Assembly: GCA_946612575.1 (NCBI GenBank)
Contig: CAMOEU010000024.1
Span: 1 to 8,320 of the forward strand
Reading direction: 5' to 3'
DNA length: 8,320 bases
DNA from: an uncultured Clostridia bacterium
Lineage (GTDB): Bacteria > Bacillota > Clostridia > Christensenellales > UBA1242
Below are positions 1 to 6,837 of this stretch, in pieces. Every line of letters starts with the position of its first letter. Position 1 is the first letter of the stretch. The notes below the pieces were generated by a model. The model was given only the letters and a program-made list of their open reading frames with translations, was not told where the DNA came from and searched no databases. The position numbers and the translations under genes were made by a program.

Positions 1-2237
1 AAAATCTTGTCACCGGAAAGTGTAAATTGTTTTTTTGCTTCTTCAATTTGACCACTCTCCCAAAACTTTATGCCAGCTTCACGATATTTTCCAAAATGGA
101 CATAGTTTTTGTAAATTCCTATTTTAATAAATTCTTGAGTTCTGACAAGGTCATCAACAATTTTGTCCGCAGCAAAACTTGCATTTTCATATTGTTGGTG
201 CTTCAAGAATTCATCAACCCTGTGCAAATATTCGTTCTGTGTATATTCAATTTTGCTAACAATCTTGTTTAGAGACTTTATTGTTCCCTTCACATCTTGA
301 CAATCAAAATATCTTTCAAACAAACTTCGCATTGTTTTTATGTTTTTGTTTTCGACAACAAACAAATTTTGCCTTGCTCTTGAAACTCCAACATAAAACA
401 TATTGAAATAATATCTATAAACCGAATTCTCATCTGCCTGTTTTCTGTTTACTTCCATTCTTTCAAGCGATGCCCATTTTTGATCGTTGTCACTTAGGAT
501 GTTGTAAAGCAAAACTGTATCTCTTTCAAGCCCTTTAATTTCAGAAACAGTTAGCACTTCTTGATTTTTCAAAATCTGTCTAAGTTTGTTCTTTTGCTCC
601 AATGTAGGCACAACAACAGTAAAACTGTCATATTTATTCTTTGCAAGTTCACCAACAAAAGCCGATGAATTGCAATACACAATTTCTGCTTTAATGTCGT
701 TTTCCACGCCCTTGCCTTGAGAGATAAAATTATGCACACCAAATGTTTTGATATTTATCTGTTCAAGTCCATCAATAATTTCTTGAATTTCGTTTGCATT
801 TCGATAGTTGTTTTTAAGTTCTGAAACATTAATCACATCTTTTTCAAACAACAAATTTTTCAAGTATCCAAAACTAAAATATGATGGGTTTATCATTTGA
901 AGTGCATCGCCAGCACAAAACATTTTTAGTGTAATATTTTTGAAAAGCACAAGTGCAATCTGAGTGAAATCTTGAACTTCATCAACCACAACAATGGAGT
1001 ATCTTGGGATTTTTGAAAGTTGTCCAAGCATTTGTCTGCAAGCAAGATTGTTGTCAAGCATATTTTTTTCTTTCAAAAACTTTTGATAGTCAAGAGCAAT
1101 TTGATAAATCGTTTCACACTCATATGCAGAAAAGCTGTCTTTTCTTAGTTCCACATATTCCTTTTCGCTCAAAATTTTTGAAAAATCATCTTTAAAACTT
1201 CCAAAGATAAGCCCAAAAATTTCCTTGTAAATTATCTCATTTGAAACATTTTTTATCTTGGAAAGTTTTCCGGCAATTTGGTGGTTTTTTATGTTATTAA
1301 GATAGTTTTTTACAAAAAAATCTTCATCCGAAAACAATTTTTCTTCAAAATATTTCCTGTAGATATCTTCAATCAAAAGATAATCCACTTTGTTCTCGAT
1401 ATAAGAAATTATTCTTTTAAGCTTCTGTAAAACATCATCTTCATCAGTGAAAAGAAAGATGCCAAGATAATTCTCAAGAGCCTTCTTTTTGTTTTCACCC
1501 AAAAATATGACATTTCCTTTTTCAAAGTGATCAACAAACTCTATCAGCGAATCTTTAAAGCTCTCAACTTTAAGTTTTGTATCATTCAAAAGTCCTCGAG
1601 AAAAAGTCGTGTAAAGTACTTTACCACCATAATTTTTTGATGCAGACCAAATGATTTTTTCAATACAAACATTTGTTTTTCCACTTCCAGCAACACCCTG
1701 AACAACAACATTTTCATCTTCTGTTGTGACAATTTCAAGTTGCTCTTTTGACAGGAAAGGAAAGTTTATATTATGTCCGTTTGACAATCTATACAATTTG
1801 CTCAGATTTACACTCTCATTCAAACTTAATGTTGGAGAAATCCAAACGGAAAACACTTTGTTTTTTGCAAGATAATTTTTTATTCTTGTGTCATTTTGTC
1901 TTATGTCATCTCCAGCACCGAGAAAACTAAAAAAAACGATATCTTTGTCATTTTGATTTTCAATTTGAAAACCAAACTTAACCAAAAAAGCAAATGCTTT
2001 GTCAGTCGTTTCAATCTTGAAACAGTTTTCTTCTTTCAAATATTCACTTTTTTCAACATTCCTAAAAATTCTGTCAAAATTCAAAAGCACAGCTTCTGCG
2101 ATTTTAGAAACAAAAAAATCCACAGACAAAATATATTTTGTTTGTGTAAGAAACTTTTCAGTTTTTCTTGTCATACTCTCACTTGAAAGCACAACTTTTG
2201 ATGTATCAACATCAATTTTTGTCTTAAAATCGCTCAT
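1..2237 (-). CDS. UvrD-like superfamily 1 helicase with unassigned N-terminal region and TPR-like C-terminus (3' end beyond window)
   Basis: An uninterrupted minus-strand frame of 745 codons starts at ATG 2237 and reaches the left edge without a stop, so the C-terminus is missing. The visible motifs are those of a UvrD/Rep-type SF1 ATPase: Q-motif LSKEQ (residues 162-166), Walker A GVAGSGKT (181-188), motif Ia around VLYTTFSRG, Walker B DEVQD (419-423), motif III GDALQ (443-447), motif IV around NNYRNANEI, motif V KGLERD (568-573) and motif VI GVSRAR with the arginine finger (617-622). Such enzymes use ATP to translocate on single-stranded nucleic acid. Residues 1-160 match no domain I recognise. 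The region after about 640 has helical pairs resembling TPR units (FWESGQIEEAKKQF). No Shine-Dalgarno precedes the ATG, which lies one base after the stop of the release-factor-like gene, so translational coupling is likely. DNA versus RNA substrate cannot be decided from sequence. Confidence 0.9.
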   Translation of the reverse strand, partial: MSDFKTKIDVDTSKVVLSSESMTRKTEKFLTQTKYILSVDFFVSKIAEAVLLNFDRIFRNVEKSEYLKEENCFKIETTDKAFAFLVKFGFQIENQNDKDIVFFSFLGAGDDIRQNDTRIKNYLAKNKVFSVWISPTLSLNESVNLSKLYRLSNGHNINFPFLSKEQLEIVTTEDENVVVQGVAGSGKTNVCIEKIIWSASKNYGGKVLYTTFSRGLLNDTKLKVESFKDSLIEFVDHFEKGNVIFLGENKKKALENYLGIFLFTDEDDVLQKLKRIISYIENKVDYLLIEDIYRKYFEEKLFSDEDFFVKNYLNNIKNHQIAGKLSKIKNVSNEIIYKEIFGLIFGSFKDDFSKILSEKEYVELRKDSFSAYECETIYQIALDYQKFLKEKNMLDNNLACRQMLGQLSKIPRYSIVVVDEVQDFTQIALVLFKNITLKMFCAGDALQMINPSYFSFGYLKNLLFEKDVINVSELKNNYRNANEIQEIIDGLEQINIKTFGVHNFISQGKGVENDIKAEIVYCNSSAFVGELAKNKYDSFTVVVPTLEQKNKLRQILKNQEVLTVSEIKGLERDTVLLYNILSDNDQKWASLERMEVNRKQADENSVYRYYFNMFYVGVSRARQNLFVVENKNIKTMRSLFERYFDCQDVKGTIKSLNKIVSKIEYTQNEYLHRVDEFLKHQQYENASFAADKIVDDLVRTQEFIKIGIYKNYVHFGKYREAGIKFWESGQIEEAKKQFTLSGDKI

Positions 2238-2238
2238 T

Positions 2239-3099
2239 TTATATCAATCTGCTTTTCAATATCTTTGATATTTCTCCCTCTTTAAATTTTTCTATTTCGC
2301 ACTCTTGCCCTGTTTTTGCATCAACGGCAACACCACTTGAAAAATCATATGTCCTGACAAGATCTTTGCATTGATATTTTTGTTTTTGCAATTTTTGCTT
2401 TTTCTCAAAATCATTTTCAATCTTTTTGAAAACTTTTTCTTTTAAGATTTTGATTGCTTTTTCCTTGTTTTGAAACTGACTTCTCTCGTCCTGACAAGTT
2501 GCAAAAATTCCAGTCTTTTTGTGAATAACTTTTATTGCAGTCTCAACTTTATTTACATTCTGTCCACCTGCACCATTTGAATGAAAAGTTTCAATTTTTA
2601 TATCATCATCCTTAAATGAAACTTCTTCCATTTTTACAGAAGGATAAACAGTCACATAAACCTTTAAATTTCCGCTTTTGTGCAACCCATTTTCTCCTAC
2701 AAATAAATCATAGGTTCCATTTCCATCGACACAAAGACCTGTTTTGTTTTCAACAACAGAAAAACCTTCTTTTTCACAAAACTTTTTGTAGGCATTTTTC
2801 AATAGCCCAACAAGCCTGTCGTCACCAAAAGAAGTTGGCATAATCTCAATTGTCACACTTTGCATCTGTCTGTCAATATCAGCAATCATTGACACAAGTT
2901 TTTCTTCCAAAAGTTCATTTCCACATAAAAACTGCTCAAAAGTTTGCACAATAGGAAAAATTTGCTTTCTCTCTTTTTCAAGTCTTATAGTCAATTTCTT
3001 GTCTAGAAGCACTTCTTCCAAAAGCAAATCATCATCTATTTGTTTCAACCTGTCTTTCAAATTGTAAAGTTTTTTCTCAAGATTTTTGTTTAAGCTCAT
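2239..3099 (-). CDS. Class I peptide chain release factor-like protein lacking the codon-recognition loop
   Basis: This 286-residue protein is shorter than RF1/RF2 (about 360). Residues 1-80 are helical and charged, as in release factor domain 1. The catalytic domain is well preserved: GAGGQNVNK with GGQ at 178-180, the tripeptide that drives peptidyl-tRNA hydrolysis in the ribosomal peptidyl-transferase centre, then CQDERSQFQNKEKA (202-215) and the late VRTYDF block (248-253). The domain that normally carries PxT (RF1) or SPF (RF2) is shortened: GLHK (138-141) passes almost directly to SGNLKVYVTVYP, about 12 residues fewer than RF2 and without the tripeptide. It should therefore not read stop codons; ribosome rescue, as for ArfB or PrfH, is the nearest precedent. 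The ATG at 3099 is the only start near the N-terminus; it has no Shine-Dalgarno, and a promoter -10 sits 6 nt upstream. It is followed one base later by the helicase gene. The family is clear; the role is inferred. Confidence 0.88.
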   Translation of the reverse strand: MSLNKNLEKKLYNLKDRLKQIDDDLLLEEVLLDKKLTIRLEKERKQIFPIVQTFEQFLCGNELLEEKLVSMIADIDRQMQSVTIEIMPTSFGDDRLVGLLKNAYKKFCEKEGFSVVENKTGLCVDGNGTYDLFVGENGLHKSGNLKVYVTVYPSVKMEEVSFKDDDIKIETFHSNGAGGQNVNKVETAIKVIHKKTGIFATCQDERSQFQNKEKAIKILKEKVFKKIENDFEKKQKLQKQKYQCKDLVRTYDFSSGVAVDAKTGQECEIEKFKEGEISKILKSRLI

Positions 3100-3105
3100 A
3101 TAGAA

Positions 3106-3135
3106 AATATACCATTTTTGAAGTTTTTTTGTAAA
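3106..3135 (-). promoter_or_regulatory. Promoter of the release-factor-like/helicase unit, predicted leaderless
   Basis: On the minus strand, TTTACA (3130-3135) is separated by 18 nt from TATATT (3106-3111), a good sigma-A type pair. It lies directly after the terminator of the SPFH gene. Only 6 nt separate the -10 from ATG 3099, so transcription would start at or next to the start codon, leaving no room for a Shine-Dalgarno. None is present. Confidence 0.65.
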
Positions 3136-3136
3136 G

Positions 3137-3161
3137 AAAAAAAATAGGCTTATGCCTATTT
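3137..3161 (-). terminator. Rho-independent terminator of the NfeD-SPFH operon
   Basis: On the minus strand, an 8-bp stem AAATAGGC / GCCTATTT (arms 3154-3161 and 3142-3149) with a 4-nt loop runs into a T tract (3137-3144, partly in the stem). The TAG stop of the SPFH gene (3156-3158) lies inside the first arm. It insulates the operon from the release-factor-like gene promoter just downstream. Confidence 0.85.
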
Positions 3162-4061
3162 CTTCTTTTTCTCTTCTACAACAGTTTCTTTCAAACTTGC
3201 AAGAAGCCCTGCAACATTTTGAATTTCGCTTGGAACAATAATTTTTGTTGATTGTCCATCTGCCAAAGTTTTGAGAGCTTCAAATCCTTGAAGTGTGACA
3301 TATGCAGCACTTGGATTTGCTTTGTTTACAAGTTCGATAGCTTTTGCAGCACCTTCTGCTTCTGCGATAAGTTTTGCTTTTTCAGCTTCAGCATTCAAAA
3401 TCTTGCTTGCCTTGTCACCTTCCGCTTCCAAAATGGCAGCTTGTTTTCTTCCTTCCGCAACAAGAATGTTTGATTTCTTTTCGCCTTCTGCTCTAAGGAT
3501 TTGTTCTCTTCTTTCTCTTTCAGCTCTCATTTGCTTTTCCATTGCATCTTGAATGTCTTTTGGAGGCAAAATGTTTTTAAGTTCGACACGGTTTATTTTT
3601 ATTCCCCATGGGTCTGTAGCTTCGTCAAGGATGCTCCTCATTTTTGCATTTACAGTGTCACGAGAAGTCAAAGTCTCGTCAAGTTCGAGTTCCCCAACAA
3701 TATTTCTAAGTGTTGTTGCTGTCAAGTTTTCAATTGCATTTAATGGTCTTTCAACTCCATATGTAAAGAGCTTTGCATCTGTAACTTGGAAATAAACAAC
3801 TGTATCAATTTGCATTGTAACATTATCTTTTGTAATAACTGGTTGTGGTTTGAAATCCGCAACCCTTTCTTTGAGTGATATTGGTTTTGAAATTCTGTCA
3901 ACCAAAGGCACAATAAAGTGAACTCCTGTTTCAAGAGTCTTGTGATATTTTCCCAATCTCTCAACAACAACTGTGCTTGCTTGATGAACAACTTTTATGC
4001 TGAATCCCAAAACTATAAGTGCAACAGCAACCAATGAAACTGCAATAATAATTCCTACCAT
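3156..4061 (-). CDS. SPFH/Band 7 (stomatin/prohibitin-like, QmcA-type) membrane protein
   Basis: This 301-residue protein has one N-terminal membrane segment (about 3-22), then a Band 7/PHB domain (about 22-185) with typical blocks: VVERLGKYHKTLETGVHFIVP, DNVTMQIDTVVYFQVTD, LRNIVGELELDE and WGIKINRVELKNI. A long charged coiled coil follows. Residues 189-243 form five consecutive 11-residue repeats, the AE(G/A) positions falling at 191, 202, 213, 224 and 235. The family builds large membrane-attached oligomeric rings that organise membrane microdomains and regulate membrane proteases. The preceding NfeD-like gene ends 4 bp upstream, and its last codons form the ribosome binding site AAGGAG (4069-4074), 7 nt before ATG 4061, so the pair is translationally linked. 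NfeD-stomatin pairing is a recognised conserved operon. The terminator overlaps the stop codon. Assignment is secure at family level; the particular client is unknown. Confidence 0.95.
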   Translation of the reverse strand: MVGIIIAVSLVAVALIVLGFSIKVVHQASTVVVERLGKYHKTLETGVHFIVPLVDRISKPISLKERVADFKPQPVITKDNVTMQIDTVVYFQVTDAKLFTYGVERPLNAIENLTATTLRNIVGELELDETLTSRDTVNAKMRSILDEATDPWGIKINRVELKNILPPKDIQDAMEKQMRAERERREQILRAEGEKKSNILVAEGRKQAAILEAEGDKASKILNAEAEKAKLIAEAEGAAKAIELVNKANPSAAYVTLQGFEALKTLADGQSTKIIVPSEIQNVAGLLASLKETVVEEKKKK

Positions 4062-4065
4062 TTTC

Positions 4066-4518
4066 CTACTCCTTTACAATTACTTTTTTTACGATGATTT
4101 TGTTTCCAGAAAATTTGACAATTGAAACTTTTTCTCCAACTTCAAATTTTTCTTCTTCATCTTCGCCACTAATGTTGTATTCAACACCATTAAGCTTTGC
4201 AACAGCTTTTTCGTCATCAACTTTCAAGATTTTGAGTTCCTTCCCCAAATACATATCAAGGTTTGTTGTCTCTTTGCTGTTTTTAAAAAGTGCCTTTTTC
4301 GCAAATTTTCTCAAATACAAGATTGAGAATGTGCTGACAAGCCCAAAAACGACAACTTGCAAAATTATATACCAAACCGCATTTGTTTGATATATTGTCA
4401 TAAGAAGCGGAATAATTGCTCCAAATGAAAACCAAATGCTCACAAGTGTCCCTGCATCAATAAGCTCGATAATAACAAACAAAACAAGGATTGTAAGCCA
4501 AATATAAGTCATATACAT
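4066..4518 (-). CDS. nfeD: NfeD-like membrane protein, short form with C-terminal OB fold
   Basis: This 150-residue protein has three likely membrane segments (about 4-20, 24-42 and 47-69), a basic linker (RKFAKKALFK) and a small beta-rich C-terminal domain (about 90-148; GKELKILKVDDEKAVAKLNG, then VGEKVSIVKFSGNKIIVKK) typical of the NfeD OB fold. It lacks the N-terminal ClpP-like serine protease domain of long NfeD proteins, so it is the short form that normally accompanies a stomatin/QmcA-type partner, here the next gene downstream. The start ATG at 4518 is supported by CGGAGG (4527-4532) at 8 nt spacing; a second in-frame ATG lies two codons later. The likely role is binding and scaffolding the SPFH oligomer in the cytoplasmic membrane, inferred from the family. 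Confidence 0.9.
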   Translation of the reverse strand: MYMTYIWLTILVLFVIIELIDAGTLVSIWFSFGAIIPLLMTIYQTNAVWYIILQVVVFGLVSTFSILYLRKFAKKALFKNSKETTNLDMYLGKELKILKVDDEKAVAKLNGVEYNISGEDEEEKFEVGEKVSIVKFSGNKIIVKKVIVKE

Positions 4519-4537
4519 ACTTTTTTCCTCCGTTTTT

Positions 4538-4567
4538 ATAATACAATTTTTTCAAACAAAAAGTCAA
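4538..4567 (-). promoter_or_regulatory. Promoter of the NfeD-SPFH operon
   Basis: On the minus strand, TTGACT (4562-4567) and TATTAT (4538-4543) are separated by 18 nt. The predicted transcript starts near 4531, almost at the GGAGG of the NfeD gene, giving a very short leader. The promoter begins 13 bp after the stop of the symporter gene, for which no terminator is visible, so some read-through into this operon is also possible. Confidence 0.65.
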
Positions 4568-4579
4568 ACAAATAGCAAT

Positions 4580-6001
4580 CTAAACAGGCTTATCGCCTCG
4601 CTCATTTTCCCTGATTTGAACTTTCAGAACATCTGCTCGCTTTATGCCATATTCAGAAAAAATCAAAATCGCAACAGCAAGTGCAATTGCACTTCCAAGA
4701 AAAACCACTTTTCCAAGTCCTGCCTGAACTTGCAGTGTCTGAACAGGTGCAGAAGAATCAAAACCAATCACCTGAAGCAAGACTCCAATAAAAAGAAGTG
4801 CAATTGAATTTGAAAAATTGTATGTGAATGTGTAATAGCCTGTATATCTTCCGGCATTGTTTTGTCCCGTTTTGATTTGTTCCATTGTGACAACATCTGC
4901 ATACATTGAATGTGGCAAAGAATACAAAGCTCCAGCACCAATTCCGCAGACAAACAGACAAGGAATGCAGATATAAAACATAGTGTCACACAGGCAGTAA
5001 TTTCTGAAAAGAAATGTTGTGCAAACAAGTCCAATTCCAAAAAGCAAAATCGAAAGAGCAAAAATAAGTGTCTTTTTTTTGTCATATTTTTTCACAACAT
5101 TCACCCAAATAAGTTGTGACAAAATCGCTCCACCAAAAAGACAAATCATAAGACAGGAAATTTGAAACCCAGAAAAATGATAACAAAAAGTAAACAAATG
5201 CATCCCAACAGAGGAAATAAACACCATAGCAATAAGACAAACAGAATATCCAAGCATAACCACTCTGAAATCCTTCTTTTTGAAAGTATCAATATAACCT
5301 TTCAAAATGTGTTTAAATCCACTTTTTTGTGATTTTTTTGCATCCGGAATCAAAAAATTTGGCATTTGTCTTGCCCTTTTGAAGGTTCCAAAAACGGAAA
5401 TAATTCCACATAAAATGATTATTGCAGAGTTTACAATTGCAATGTTTACATAGCCATTTTTATCAAATTGACCACTTCCGCCTGGCATAAAAACAGACAT
5501 AAGCACACTTGGCAAAATCATTCCAAAAATGCTGAACACGGTTTTGAAACCTTGCATATTTGTTTGGTCGTTATAGTCTGGAGCAATGTCAATGCAAAGT
5601 GCTGCATATGGAGTTGCAAAAAATGTGTTGAAAGTTTCCTGAGTCAAAAGAAAAAACAAAAGCCAAAATGCAAGCAGACTTTTTTCTGCACCAATTGGTG
5701 CACTCCACAAAAGCACATTGTTTATCGCCAAAAAAATGGATGCAAAAATCATATGTCCAAGCCGCCTGCCAAACATTTTGCTTTTGGTCCTATCTGACAA
5801 AAAACCCACAAGCGGATCAGAAATTCCATCCCAAAGCGAAGTTATTGCAATAATAACTCCAACAAGTGCCCCTGAAAGCCCCATAACACTCGTGGCAAAA
5901 AACATAATAAAAGAAGAAACAGTTTGTCCTGTCGCCCCATAACCCAAATTTCCAATTCCATAGCACAGTTTTGTGGAAAAACTTAACTCTTTTTTCTTCA
6001 C
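4580..6001 (-). CDS. MFS transporter of the glycoside-pentoside-hexuronide:cation symporter (GPH/MelB) family
   Basis: This 473-residue, strongly hydrophobic protein fits 12 membrane helices, the normal size for the family. The N-terminus has the GPH signature FSTKLCYGIGNLGYG (8-22). The first cytoplasmic region has WDGISDP (57-63), where Asp58 and Asp62 align by motif with MelB Asp55 and Asp59 of the cation site, then FLSDRT (68-72) and GRR (78-80). Members move sugars or glycosides inward with Na+, H+ or Li+. The substrate cannot be predicted, because no glycosidase or sugar kinase is adjacent. The start is GTG (6001): an in-frame TAA lies two codons upstream and no other start codon occurs before the conserved N-terminus, so this start is forced. 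No Shine-Dalgarno precedes it. No convincing terminator follows. Confidence 0.9.
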   Translation of the reverse strand: MKKKELSFSTKLCYGIGNLGYGATGQTVSSFIMFFATSVMGLSGALVGVIIAITSLWDGISDPLVGFLSDRTKSKMFGRRLGHMIFASIFLAINNVLLWSAPIGAEKSLLAFWLLFFLLTQETFNTFFATPYAALCIDIAPDYNDQTNMQGFKTVFSIFGMILPSVLMSVFMPGGSGQFDKNGYVNIAIVNSAIIILCGIISVFGTFKRARQMPNFLIPDAKKSQKSGFKHILKGYIDTFKKKDFRVVMLGYSVCLIAMVFISSVGMHLFTFCYHFSGFQISCLMICLFGGAILSQLIWVNVVKKYDKKKTLIFALSILLFGIGLVCTTFLFRNYCLCDTMFYICIPCLFVCGIGAGALYSLPHSMYADVVTMEQIKTGQNNAGRYTGYYTFTYNFSNSIALLFIGVLLQVIGFDSSAPVQTLQVQAGLGKVVFLGSAIALAVAILIFSEYGIKRADVLKVQIRENERGDKPV

Positions 6002-6006
6002 AGATT

Positions 6007-6012
6007 ACTATA
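6007..6012 (-). promoter_or_regulatory. Possible -10 element of the symporter gene
   Basis: TATAGT on the minus strand lies 5 nt before the GTG start. The upstream terminator at 6027-6049 means the symporter gene needs its own promoter, and this is the best -10 in the 25-nt gap. The -35 region is only a T-rich stretch without a good match, so confidence is low. If used, the mRNA would start at the GTG itself. Confidence 0.35.
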
Positions 6013-6026
6013 TGCAAAATTGAAAT

Positions 6027-6049
6027 AAAAAAGAAGGTTTTTAACCTTC
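6027..6049 (-). terminator. Rho-independent terminator of the CYTH-like gene
   Basis: On the minus strand, a 7-bp stem GAAGGTT / AACCTTC with an AAA loop is followed by six T (6027-6032). The last sense codons and the TAA stop (6041-6043) of the CYTH-like gene lie in the hairpin itself. Confidence 0.85.
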
Positions 6050-6826
6050 ATTTTCGTTTTGTTCGTTTTCTGCTGTTTCCTTTTTATTTTTCTTTCCTTT
6101 TGCATTATTTTGATCTGCAGTCACCTTAGGAATTCTTGTTTTGACTGCAACCTCTGAAATTTCAAAATTGTTTCTGTCAAGGAGGACAAGTTCTTTGCAA
6201 TACCTATCTATTGTTTCAAGTATTTGCTCTCTTTCTTTTTCAAAATCTGGATCAAGTTCGAAAGCAATTGAAAAGTTTCTCAAAACAGCACTTTTGCCGT
6301 TTCTAAAGTTTTTAACTTTAAAAGTCTCAAAAGACATCTCTGCAGAATAACCAGTCCCGCTGATAATCTTATATCTGTTTCCCTTGATGTGAGTTGTTAT
6401 GTATGGAGTGCAGTGTTTGATAATATCCACCAAATTGATTGTAAACACATTTGAAAAAATCTCATTGATTCTGTCTGCAATTTGCACAGGGAAGTCACTT
6501 GGTTGGTCATTTTTATCACATTCGCCCAAAAACTCTTTTCTTTCGTGATTTCTTGAAGACTTGACACTGTTTATTCTCACAAGAGAAAAATAATTTCTTT
6601 CTGCCGTGCATCTTTTTCTTATGATAAGCCCAGAGCCTGTCAAAAGATTGTTTGAAGTGTCATAAACAGTTTCGATGTCGTTGATTTTGCCGTCAAAAAC
6701 AATGCTAAAGAAATGCAATCTGTTAGCAAGTTTTGTCAAAGTCATTTTTTCATTATCAACCAAAACATCATAGTTGTATCTCAAGGTTTTGTAGTCGCTT
6801 GGTTTACCTTTATCTCCGTAAAACAT
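6041..6826 (-). CDS. Probable CYTH-fold (triphosphate tunnel) protein, divergent
   Basis: This is a 261-residue soluble protein without a signal peptide or membrane segment. Residues 51-84 (ETVYDTSNNLL, GSGLIIRKR, RNYFSLVR) match the CYTH/VTC pattern in which a Tyr-Asp-Thr strand is followed by a basic strand that grips a triphosphate. Residues 149-190 (NRYKI, then AVLRNFSIAFELD) resemble the later acidic and basic strands of that barrel. CYTH members hydrolyse inorganic triphosphate or thiamine triphosphate, or act as CyaB-type cyclases. The N-terminal metal-binding ExExK signature is absent: the equivalent position reads RYNYD (16-20), so it may not be catalytic. Residues 242-261 are a charged, low-complexity tail. 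AGGAG (6832-6836) lies 5 nt before ATG 6826. The gene has its own terminator and is divergent from rubrerythrin. The fold is moderately supported; a VTC-like relative or an unrelated family remains possible. Confidence 0.5.
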   Translation of the reverse strand: MFYGDKGKPSDYKTLRYNYDVLVDNEKMTLTKLANRLHFFSIVFDGKINDIETVYDTSNNLLTGSGLIIRKRCTAERNYFSLVRINSVKSSRNHERKEFLGECDKNDQPSDFPVQIADRINEIFSNVFTINLVDIIKHCTPYITTHIKGNRYKIISGTGYSAEMSFETFKVKNFRNGKSAVLRNFSIAFELDPDFEKEREQILETIDRYCKELVLLDRNNFEISEVAVKTRIPKVTADQNNAKGKKNKKETAENEQNENEG

Positions 6827-6837
6827 ACAATCTCCTA

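Noticed and set aside
27..2268. Several plus-strand open frames opposite the helicase (27-272, 1004-1195, 1748-1930, 1896-2186, 1999-2268)
   Set aside because: They lie opposite a continuous 745-codon helicase frame with ordered SF1 motifs, and their products are low-complexity Phe/Ser/Lys-rich sequences without ribosome binding sites.
2239..3099. Programmed +1 frameshift as in prfB autoregulation
   Set aside because: The frame is continuous from ATG to TAA with no internal stop and no CUU-UGA slippery site near the N-terminus.
4586..4598. Short inverted repeat AGGC-GATAA-GCCT at the end of the symporter gene as a terminator
   Set aside because: The stem has only 4 bp, lies inside the coding end and is not followed by a U tract, so I do not call it a terminator.
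2616..5797. Other antisense or shifted open frames (for example 2616-2843, 3295-3552, 4094-4390, 4768-5085, 5468-5797)
   Set aside because: All overlap well-supported genes in the opposite strand or another frame. Their existence is explained by skewed base composition, and none shows a recognisable domain.
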